DNA from: Stigmatella aurantiaca DW4/3-1
GTDB lineage: Bacteria > Myxococcota > Myxococcia > Myxococcales > Myxococcaceae
DNA length: 64,000 nucleotides
Direction of reading: 5' to 3'
Assembly: GCF_000165485.1 (NCBI RefSeq)
Contig: NC_014623.1
Coordinates: forward strand, 8,264,893 to 8,328,892
The notes under the pieces are model-generated. The model saw only the letters and a program-made list of their open reading frames with translations, made no database searches and was not told the origin of the DNA. The translations under genes were made by a program, and so were the position numbers. Positions 57,523 through 64,000 of the stretch are shown here, in pieces. Positions within the stretch are counted from its first letter, which is position 1. Each line of letters opens with the position of its first letter.

Positions 57523-57560
57523 TCGGCTCCCAAAAACCCGTGATTCGCAGTGGAGACGCA

Positions 57561-59387
57561 ATGACGAGACCTGGTGCAAGTCCCAAGACAGAGCAGCTCA
57601 CCCCGGGAAGCGGCCTTTCCCCGAGCGGTTCCACACCCGAGCGCGTGCCGGGCACGGCGAAGTGCACGGGGGCGGAGATCGTCTGGGATGTCCTCGCCAG
57701 CGAGGGCGTCGACGTGGTCTTTGGCTATCCGGGCGGGGCCATCATGCCCATCTACGACGCCATGCATCAGCGGTCGATCCGCCACGTCCTCGTGCGCCAC
57801 GAGCAGGGGGCGGCCCACATGGCGGATGGCTACGCCCGTGCCTCGGGCAAGGTCGGTGTGTGCCTGGCCACCTCGGGGCCTGGCGCCACCAACCTGGTCA
57901 CGGGCATCGCCACCGCGATGTTGGACTCCTCGCCCATCGTCTGCATCACCGGCCAGGTCTCCTCCTCGCTCCTGGGCAGCGATGCCTTCCAGGAGGTCGA
58001 CATCACCGGCGTCACCCTGCCCATCACCAAGCACAACTACCTGGTGACGCGCGCCGAGGACATCGCCCCCACCCTCCGGGAGGCCTTCTTCATCGCCCGC
58101 TCGGGCCGCCCGGGTCCGGTCCTCGTGGACATCACCAAGGACGCGCAGCAGGCCACCACCGACGCGGCCCTGCCCCCCCGTCCCGTGCTGCGCTCCGGCT
58201 ACCGTCCCGACCTCAGCCCCTCCGAGGCGTCGCTGGAGCGCGCCGCCGAGCTCATCGCCGCCGCCGAGCGGCCCCTCATCTTCTGCGGCCACGGCATCGT
58301 CAAGGCCGAGGCCAGCGCGCTGCTGATGGAGCTGGTGGAGAAGACGGGCATTCCGGTGGCGAGCACGCTGCTGGGCCTGGGCGCCTTCCCGGCCCTCCAC
58401 CCCCTCAGCCTCGGCATGATGGGCATGCACGGAGAGGCCTGGGTCAACAACTCCATTCAGGAGTCCGACCTGATCATCGCGCTCGGGATGCGCTTTGACG
58501 ACCGGGTGACGGGCAACCTGAAGACGTTCGCGCGCAAGGCGAAGAAGATCCACGCCGAGATTGATCCGTCGGAGGTCAACAAGAACGTCACCGTGGACGT
58601 GGCCCTGACGGGAGACCTGCACAAGACGCTCACCGGACTGCTTCCCCGCATCCAACGGCGCACCTGCACCCGGTGGGTCGAGCACATCAACTCGCTCAAG
58701 GGAACGGCCTCGGTGCGCGACATCCAGTACATGCCGCACAACGGCCGGCTCCACGCCGCGCACGTCATCCACGACCTGTGGTGGTTGACCCAGGGCAAGG
58801 CCACGATGGTCACCGATGTGGGGCAGCACCAGATGTGGGAGGCGCAGTATTACCGCCACGAGCGCCCGCGGCAGCTCATCACCTCGGGCGGCCTGGGCAC
58901 CATGGGCTTCGCGCTGCCGGCCGCCATCGGCGCCCGGTTCGCCAAGCCAGAGGAAGAGATCTGGCTGGTGGTGGGGGATGGAGGCTTCCAGATGACGGCC
59001 TCCGAGCTGTCGACCTGTGCCCAGGAGGGCATCAAGCTCAACGTGGCCATCATCAACAATGGCTACCTCGGCCTGGTGAGGCAGTTGCAGCAGCTCTTCT
59101 ACGACAACCGCTACAGCGCCACCCCGCTGCACAACCCTGACTTCGTGAAGCTCGCCGAGGCCCATGGGTTGATGGGCCTGCGCGTCAGCAGGCGCGAGGA
59201 GATCCCCGACGCGGTGGCCCAGGCCCGGAGCAGCCCCGGCACCACCGTCATCGACTTCCGCGTGGAGCAAGAGGACGTCGTCTACCCCATGGTGCCAGCG
59301 GGCGCGGACCTCGACGACATGATCCGGCGCCCCGAGCCTGGCAACGAGGCGCAGGGAACCCGGCAATGGACCAGCGGAGCCGTCTGA
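57561..59387 (+). CDS. ilvB: Acetolactate synthase, large catalytic subunit
   Basis: 608 residues from ATG 57561, with GGAG 6 bases upstream; an open frame further upstream only reflects the leader region. It makes acetolactate or acetohydroxybutyrate from pyruvate with ThDP, FAD and Mg. N-terminal VFGYPGGAIMPIYDAM and HEQGAAHMADGYARASG (with the catalytic Glu) lie about residues 55-95. C-terminal ThDP motif: VVGDGGFQMTASEL...NNGYLGLVRQ (about 470-510). The first ~35 residues (TRPGASPKTEQLTPGS) are a non-conserved extension. First gene of ilvBNEC, under the attenuator. Confidence 0.97.
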   Translation: MTRPGASPKTEQLTPGSGLSPSGSTPERVPGTAKCTGAEIVWDVLASEGVDVVFGYPGGAIMPIYDAMHQRSIRHVLVRHEQGAAHMADGYARASGKVGVCLATSGPGATNLVTGIATAMLDSSPIVCITGQVSSSLLGSDAFQEVDITGVTLPITKHNYLVTRAEDIAPTLREAFFIARSGRPGPVLVDITKDAQQATTDAALPPRPVLRSGYRPDLSPSEASLERAAELIAAAERPLIFCGHGIVKAEASALLMELVEKTGIPVASTLLGLGAFPALHPLSLGMMGMHGEAWVNNSIQESDLIIALGMRFDDRVTGNLKTFARKAKKIHAEIDPSEVNKNVTVDVALTGDLHKTLTGLLPRIQRRTCTRWVEHINSLKGTASVRDIQYMPHNGRLHAAHVIHDLWWLTQGKATMVTDVGQHQMWEAQYYRHERPRQLITSGGLGTMGFALPAAIGARFAKPEEEIWLVVGDGGFQMTASELSTCAQEGIKLNVAIINNGYLGLVRQLQQLFYDNRYSATPLHNPDFVKLAEAHGLMGLRVSRREEIPDAVAQARSSPGTTVIDFRVEQEDVVYPMVPAGADLDDMIRRPEPGNEAQGTRQWTSGAV

Positions 59388-59399
59388 GGACACGCCACC

Positions 59400-59942
59400 A
59401 TGACCCCCCAACCGCCCCCCCGCACCTTCATCGTCCACGTCGAGGATCGCCCCGGCGTCCTCAGCCGCGTCATCTCGCTCTTCCGGCGCCGGGCCTACAA
59501 CATCGACTCACTCACGGTGGCCAACACCGAGAACGCGTCTCTCTCCCGCATCACCCTGGTGATGGCGGCGGATGAGCGCGAAGCCCGGCTGCTGGAGGCC
59601 AACCTCTACAAGCTCATCGAGGTGCTCTACGTGGAGCACGCCACCCCCCAGGGCCAGGTGAGCCGCGAGCTGGCGTTGATCAAGGTGCGCGCCAGCGAGG
59701 AGACGCGCCCCGCGGTGTTGCAGGTCTGCGAGGTGTTCCGGGCCCGCGCCATCGACGTGACGCCGACCTCGATGGTGATGGAGCTCACCGGCGCCCCCGA
59801 CAAGATCGACGGCCTCATCGAGATGTTGCGTCCCCACGGCATCATTGAACTGGCGCGCACCGGCACGGTGGCCATGGCGCGGGGCCCGCAATCCCCGCTC
59901 ACGGCCCTGCTGGAAACGCCTCCCCCCGGAAAAGCCGCCTGA
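59400..59942 (+). CDS. ilvN: Acetolactate synthase, small regulatory subunit
   Basis: 180 residues, 12 bases after ilvB. The N-terminal ACT domain starts RTFIVHVEDRPGVLSRVISLFRRR and contains NIDSLTVANTEN, where valine binds for feedback control. The second half (ASEETRPAVLQVCEVFRARAID; RPHGIIELARTGTVAMARG) is the IlvN/IlvH C-terminal domain. The longer form (IlvH-like) fits the large subunit it accompanies. Confidence 0.95.
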   Translation: MTPQPPPRTFIVHVEDRPGVLSRVISLFRRRAYNIDSLTVANTENASLSRITLVMAADEREARLLEANLYKLIEVLYVEHATPQGQVSRELALIKVRASEETRPAVLQVCEVFRARAIDVTPTSMVMELTGAPDKIDGLIEMLRPHGIIELARTGTVAMARGPQSPLTALLETPPPGKAA

Positions 59943-59992
59943 GCGGCAGCGCGGAACAGAAGCCACCCGCAACAGGAAACGAGACACGAATC

Positions 59993-60913
59993 ATGGACTG
60001 CAAATACATCTGGATGAACGGGAAGCTGTTACCTGGAAACGAGGTGCAGTTCCCTTTCATGACCCCCGCGATGCACTACGGCATGGCGGTCTTCGAGGGC
60101 ATCCGGTGTTACCGCACGGCCAAGGGGCCCGCCATCTTCCGCCTGCGCGAGCACATCGAGCGGCTGCACAAGTCCGCGCTGGTGCTGGGCTGGCGTGAGC
60201 TGCCCTTCTCGGTGGGACAGCTCAGCGAAGCCTGCCTGGAGACGGTGCAGGCCAACGGCCTCGAGGAGTGCTACCTGCGTCCACTCCTCTTCCTCGCCGG
60301 CGGCGGGTGGAACCTCAACATCGATGGCGGCCAGGCCCACGTGGGCATCGCCGCGTGGCCGTGGAATGCCTACCTCGGCCCGGATGCCGCCGAGCGCGGG
60401 GTGAGGGCCAACGTCTCCTCCTATACCCGCCACCACCCCAACGTGGTGATGACCAAGGCGAAGATCGCCGGCAACTACCCCAACTCCTTCCTCGCCAAGA
60501 CCGAGTCGGTCCGCCTCGGCTTCGACGAGGCGATCATGCTCGATGCCCAGGGCCTGGTGGCCGAGTGCACGGGCGCGAACCTCTTCATCGTCAAGGGCAA
60601 CCGGCTGCTGACGCCCCCCGATGCCCAGATCCTCGAGGGCATCACCCGGGAGACGGTGATGATCCTCGCCCGGGACATGGGCCTGGACGTCAGCGCCCAA
60701 CCCATCTCGCGCGACCAGCTCTACCTGGCGGACGAGGTCTTCGTCACCGGCACGGCCGCCGAGGTCGCCGCCCTGAGGGAGATCGACTTCCGCGCCATCG
60801 GCCAGGGCCGTACCGGCCCCATCACCCGGAAGCTCCAGCAGGCCTACCACGCCGCCGTCCGGGGCGAGTTGCCCCGCTCCGCCGAATGGCTGACCTACCT
60901 CCCCAGCAAGTAG
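59993..60913 (+). CDS. ilvE: Branched-chain amino acid aminotransferase
   Basis: 306 residues, a fold-type IV PLP enzyme; last step of Leu, Ile and Val synthesis. Motifs: MHYGMAVFEGIRCY (about residues 24-37), the catalytic Lys in VMTKAKIAGNYPNSFLAKTE (about 151-170), and EILEGITRETVMILARDMG (about 213-231); Lys also near. The end has VFVTGTAAEVAALREID. It is inserted between ilvN and ilvC, an order less common than ilvBNC. Confidence 0.95.
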   Translation: MDCKYIWMNGKLLPGNEVQFPFMTPAMHYGMAVFEGIRCYRTAKGPAIFRLREHIERLHKSALVLGWRELPFSVGQLSEACLETVQANGLEECYLRPLLFLAGGGWNLNIDGGQAHVGIAAWPWNAYLGPDAAERGVRANVSSYTRHHPNVVMTKAKIAGNYPNSFLAKTESVRLGFDEAIMLDAQGLVAECTGANLFIVKGNRLLTPPDAQILEGITRETVMILARDMGLDVSAQPISRDQLYLADEVFVTGTAAEVAALREIDFRAIGQGRTGPITRKLQQAYHAAVRGELPRSAEWLTYLPSK

Positions 60914-60982
60914 CCCAGAAACCTTCATGTCCCAGGACACACTCCCGTAGCCCCCCCCTCTCTCACCACAAGGAATACCCCC

Positions 60983-62008
60983 ATGACGACCATCTATTAC
61001 GACAAGGATGCTTCCCTGGACCCCATCCGCGCCCGCCGGGCCGCGATCATCGGCTACGGCAGCCAGGGCCACGCCCACGCCCTCAACCTCAAGGAGTCCG
61101 GGGTGGACGTGCGGGTGGGCCTGCACGCGGCCAGCCGCTCACGGGCCAAGGCCGAGGCGGCGGGGCTCAAGGTGATGACGGTGAGCGAGGCGGCCCAGTG
61201 GGCCGACCTCATCATGATCCTGGCCCCGGACCAGACGCAGAAGCAGATCTACGACGCGGACATCGCTCCCCACCTCACCAAGGGCAAGGCGCTGTTCTTC
61301 GCCCACGGCTTCAACATCCACTATGGGCAGATCCGCCCCCCGGCGGACGTGGACGTGATGCTCATCGCCCCCAAGTCGCCCGGCCACCTCGTGCGCCGCC
61401 TCTACCAGGATGGCAAGGGAACGCCGGCGTTGATCGCCATTCACCAGGACGCCACCGGGCAGGCGCGGGCGCTGGGCATGTCCTACGCGCGCGCGCTCGG
61501 TGTGACGCGGGCGGGCCTGCTGGAGACCACCTTCAAGGAGGAGACCGAGACCGACCTCTTCGGTGAGCAAGCCGTGCTCTGCGGCGGCGTGACGGCCCTG
61601 GTGCAGGCCGGCTTCGACACGCTGGTGGAGGCGGGCTACCAACCCGAGAGCGCCTACTTCGAGTGTCTGCACGAGCTCAAGCTCATCGTGGACATGATGT
61701 ACGAGGGCGGCATGGGCTGGATGCGCCACTCCATCAGCGACACCGCCGAGTACGGCGACTACACGCGGGGGCCGCGCCTCATCAACCAGGCGGTGCGCGA
61801 GGAGATGCGCAAGGTGCTCAAGGAAGTCCAGACCGGCGTCTTCGCGCGCGAGTGGATCCTCGAGAACCAGGCGGGCCGCCCCGTGTTCGACAAGCTCCGC
61901 GAGCAGGGCAAGCAGCACCCCATCGAAGACGTGGGCCGCCGTCTCCGGGAGATGATGTCCTGGATCCGCGACGCCAAGAAGGACTCGAGCGACCCGTCCG
62001 CGCGCTGA
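60983..62008 (+). CDS. ilvC: Ketol-acid reductoisomerase (class I)
   Basis: 341 residues, normal class I length. It isomerises and reduces acetolactate with NADPH. Rossmann motif [20 protein letters not shown] (about residues 18-37), NADPH-loop ASRSRAKA (about 48-55), [12 protein letters not shown] (about 107-118), the Mg-binding [12 protein letters not shown] (about 190-201) and the C-terminal knotted [17 protein letters not shown] (about 227-243). AAGGAAT precedes the ATG. No ilvD or leu genes follow, so the rest of the pathway is elsewhere. Confidence 0.97.
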   Translation: MTTIYYDKDASLDPIRARRAAIIGYGSQGHAHALNLKESGVDVRVGLHAASRSRAKAEAAGLKVMTVSEAAQWADLIMILAPDQTQKQIYDADIAPHLTKGKALFFAHGFNIHYGQIRPPADVDVMLIAPKSPGHLVRRLYQDGKGTPALIAIHQDATGQARALGMSYARALGVTRAGLLETTFKEETETDLFGEQAVLCGGVTALVQAGFDTLVEAGYQPESAYFECLHELKLIVDMMYEGGMGWMRHSISDTAEYGDYTRGPRLINQAVREEMRKVLKEVQTGVFAREWILENQAGRPVFDKLREQGKQHPIEDVGRRLREMMSWIRDAKKDSSDPSAR

Positions 62009-62014
62009 GCCCTC

Positions 62015-62029
62015 GCGGCCACGGGCCGC
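62015..62029. terminator. Hairpin between ilvC and the convergent GST gene
   Basis: GCGGCC (62015-62020) and GGCCGC (62024-62029) form a 6-bp stem with a 3-nt loop (ACG), immediately before the GST stop on the opposite strand. No U-tract; a plausible shared end for convergent transcripts. Confidence 0.45.
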
Positions 62030-62030
62030 C

Positions 62031-62708
62031 CTACCGCTGAACCATGGCCTGGGCTGACGCGATGACCTGGGCCTGCGCGGCGGAGGAGTCCAGCTTCGAC
62101 GCATGGGGCACCGTCAGCCCCTTCTGCGCCGCCGGCCGCTGCTCGATGGCGGCCAGCCAGCGCTGCAAGCCCGGCAGCCCCTCCACCGAGACGCCCGCCC
62201 AGCCGTGGATGCGCACCCACGCCCAGTTCGCGATGTCGGCGATGCTGTACTCACCGGCGAGGTACTCACTCTCGGCGAGCCGCGTGTCGAGCACGGTGTA
62301 GAGCCGCCGCGTCTCGTTCTGGTAGCGGTCGATGGCCGGCTGAATCTTCTCCGGGAAGTAGCGGAAGAAGACGTTGGCCTGGCCCTGCATCGGCCCCACC
62401 CCGCCCATCTGGAACATCAGCCACTGGGTCACCAGCGAGCGGCCCCGCCGGTCCGTGGGCAGCAGCTTGCCCGCCTTCTCCGCGAGGTAGAGCATGATGG
62501 CCCCTGACTCGAACACCGCGAAGTCCCCTTCCTCGCGGTCCACGATGGCCGGAATGCGCCCATTGGGATTGATTCGCAGGAACCCAGGCTGCTTCTGCTC
62601 GCCCTTGCCGATGTCGATCGGCCGGACGGTATAGGGCATTCCCAGCTCTTCCAACGTAACGGACACCTTGTAACCGTTGGGCGTCGCCCAGGTGTATAGG
62701 TCGATCAT
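62031..62708 (-). CDS. Glutathione S-transferase family protein
   Basis: 225 residues. The N-terminal thioredoxin-like domain opens [21 protein letters not shown] (Thr/Ser active-site candidate, no Cys). It carries the conserved cis-Pro region [27 protein letters not shown] (about residues 50-77). The C-terminal helical domain holds [20 protein letters not shown] (about 152-172). The motif set resembles the nu-class or YghU/YfcG-like group of bacterial GSTs. Monocistronic; substrate unknown, perhaps a disulfide reductase. Confidence 0.9.
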   Translation of the reverse strand: MIDLYTWATPNGYKVSVTLEELGMPYTVRPIDIGKGEQKQPGFLRINPNGRIPAIVDREEGDFAVFESGAIMLYLAEKAGKLLPTDRRGRSLVTQWLMFQMGGVGPMQGQANVFFRYFPEKIQPAIDRYQNETRRLYTVLDTRLAESEYLAGEYSIADIANWAWVRIHGWAGVSVEGLPGLQRWLAAIEQRPAAQKGLTVPHASKLDSSAAQAQVIASAQAMVQR

Positions 62709-62810
62709 CGGCGTGGTCCTTTCGTGAGGGCAAGCAACCTAGCATGGGGTCTCCCAGACTCTCCTACAGGCAGGAGCTCCCAGCCCCCCTTCCGCGCTGG
62801 AACTTTTTGC

Positions 62811-63947
62811 GTGAGGGGTGGGAGGGGAACGGCCCATGATGCTAGGGTCCACCCCGATCGTGAGGTAAGGCTCCTGGACAAGGCGACACTCGACAAGCTG
62901 CTGACCGTGGGCGTGCAGAACGGCGCCTCCGACATCCACTTCCGCCCCGGGGATCCGCCCATCTACCGGGTCAACGGTGTGCTCCGTCCCTTGAGGATGG
63001 ACAAGCTGCTCCCCGAGCACACACGCGAGGTGGCTCTCCACCTCATCCACGAAGAGGCGAAGCGCAACCAGATCGACAGCATCCAGGAACACGATGCGTC
63101 GTACGGTCTGCAAGGTGTTGCCCGCTTCCGTGTGAACATCTACCGGCAGCGCGGCACCCTGGCGATCATCCTGCGCATCATCCCGGCCAACGTGCCCACC
63201 GCCGAGTCGCTCGGGTTGCCCGAGGTCATCAAGACCATTGCCAGCCAGGACCGCGGCCTGGTGCTGGTGACGGGCGCCACGGGCTCGGGCAAGAGCTCCA
63301 CGCTGGCCTCGATGATCGATCACATCAACCGCAACGAGAGCCTGCACATCCTCACCATCGAGGACCCGATCGAGTTCATCTACAAGAACGTCAAGTCCTC
63401 CATCTCCCAGCGGGAGATCGGCCCGGACACGAACAGCTTCGCCATGGCGCTGCGTGCCGCGCTGCGGCAGGACCCGGACGTCATCCTCGTGGGCGAGATG
63501 CGCGACACGGAGACCATCGACATCGCGCTCAAGGCCTCCGAGACGGGCCACCTCGTGCTCTCCACGGTGCACACGACGGACGCCTCGCGCACCATCAACC
63601 GCCTCGTGTCGGTGTTCAACGCCGAAGAGCAGACGATGGTGCGGATGCGTCTGGCCGACAACCTCAAGGCCACCATCTCCCAGCGCCTCTTGCCCCGCGC
63701 GGACAACAAGGGCCGCGCGGTGGCCCTGGAGATCATGGTCCAGACCAAGACCATCCAGGAGTACATCCGCGAGGACCGGACCAGCGAAATCAAGGACGTC
63801 ATCGAAAAGGGCCGGGACACCTACGGCATGCAGTCCTTTGATCAGCACCTCAGCCAGCTGTACCGCGCGGGCGCCATCACCCTGGAGACGGCCAGCAGCG
63901 CCGCCACCAACCCCGCCGACTTCCAGCGCGCGCTCGAGTTCGAGTGA
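62811..63947 (+). CDS. PilT-like twitching motility / type II secretion ATPase
   Basis: Type IV pilus retraction-type hexameric ATPase. The recognisable protein starts about LDKATLDKLLTVGVQNGASDIHFRPGD. Walker A is GATGSGKSS, the Asp box is in LHILTIEDPIEFIYKN, Walker B in DVILVGEMRDTETIDIAL, and the His box in GHLVLSTVHTTDA. No ATG precedes the conserved N-terminus: in-frame GTGs lie at 62724 and 62811, while GAGGTAAGG at 62862-62870 stands before a CTG at 62874, which would give 357 residues. GTG 62811 (378 residues) is used here provisionally. The C-terminus is Ala/Thr-rich. It may be one of several PilT paralogues. Confidence 0.82.
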   Translation: MRGGRGTAHDARVHPDREVRLLDKATLDKLLTVGVQNGASDIHFRPGDPPIYRVNGVLRPLRMDKLLPEHTREVALHLIHEEAKRNQIDSIQEHDASYGLQGVARFRVNIYRQRGTLAIILRIIPANVPTAESLGLPEVIKTIASQDRGLVLVTGATGSGKSSTLASMIDHINRNESLHILTIEDPIEFIYKNVKSSISQREIGPDTNSFAMALRAALRQDPDVILVGEMRDTETIDIALKASETGHLVLSTVHTTDASRTINRLVSVFNAEEQTMVRMRLADNLKATISQRLLPRADNKGRAVALEIMVQTKTIQEYIREDRTSEIKDVIEKGRDTYGMQSFDQHLSQLYRAGAITLETASSAATNPADFQRALEFE

Positions 63948-63971
63948 GCCCCTGCGGCCCCACAGGCTGGG

Positions 63972-64000
63972 CTAGATGCGCTCCTGCTCCTTCTTCGCCA
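63972..64000 (-). CDS. 3' end of a further gene, cut by the window edge
   Basis: On the minus strand the last bases read in frame as A-K-K-E-Q-E-R-I-stop (stop at 63972-63974), ending 25 bases after the ATPase gene. The charged, helical ending and codon use are compatible with a real C-terminus, but only eight codons are visible. Confidence 0.3.

Noticed and set aside
57336-57560. In-frame N-terminal extension of IlvB by about 75 residues
   Set aside because: It would translate through the attenuator and terminator. The ATG at 57561 has a good ribosome site and gives a normal-length enzyme.

Overview
The window is high-GC DNA, densely packed with genes that use G or C at almost every third codon position. 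Gene content points to a myxobacterium, most likely the Cystobacter/Stigmatella/Archangium group (Myxococcota). The pointers are an alternative complex III plus caa3 oxidase operon, lipoproteins with Asp-Ala-Gly-rich linkers, a CrtW-type ketolase, a type II thioesterase, an ECF sigma factor beside a caspase-like gene, and a PilT-like ATPase. No rRNA, tRNA, insertion sequence, prophage or CRISPR array was seen. It looks like core chromosome with a few lineage-specific modules.

Layout. 1-4.2 kb: end of an RND efflux adaptor gene and its pump. 4.2-10.7 kb (minus): a DUF4142 protein, a secreted zinc protease with a beta/gamma-crystallin domain, MsrP/MsrQ with a CrtW-like ketolase, and an M49-type peptidase. 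10.8-13.4 kb: htpG and a convergent CPBP membrane protease. 13.7-20.6 kb: tryptophan biosynthesis split into trpDCFBA (plus) and trpEG (minus), facing each other. 20.8-26.9 kb: a DNA-repair cassette (nuclease, ATP-dependent ligase, Lhr-type helicase, phosphoesterase, HNH protein). 27.3-40.2 kb: one long respiratory operon, actABCDEF plus a small membrane protein, then sco and the four cytochrome oxidase subunits. 40.3-46.0 kb: outer-membrane and hypothetical proteins, a GNAT enzyme, a YkgJ-like protein, a YheT-like hydrolase and a C-rich repeat tract. 46.0-50.7 kb: anti-sigma and sigma genes divergent from a caspase-like gene that heads a three-gene operon ending in an Ig-type lipoprotein. 50.8-56.3 kb: a degenerate receiver, RmuC, an XPB helicase with its Bax1 nuclease, an XRE regulator and a second degenerate receiver. 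56.3-62.7 kb: a type II thioesterase, then ilvB-ilvN-ilvE-ilvC, then a GST. 62.8-64 kb: a PilT-like ATPase and the edge of another gene.

The strongest regulatory signal is upstream of ilvB. A short reading frame rich in Leu and Val codons, many of them rare in this genome, is followed by a terminator hairpin with a U-tract. A 9-base segment at the end of the leader frame is perfectly complementary to the left arm of that terminator, which is the architecture of ribosome-mediated attenuation. The module I find most likely to be under-described is the sigma/anti-sigma, caspase-like and surface-lipoprotein cluster at 46-50.7 kb. The linked XPB-Bax1 pair and the HNH-extended Lhr/ligase cassette make the window notable for DNA repair.
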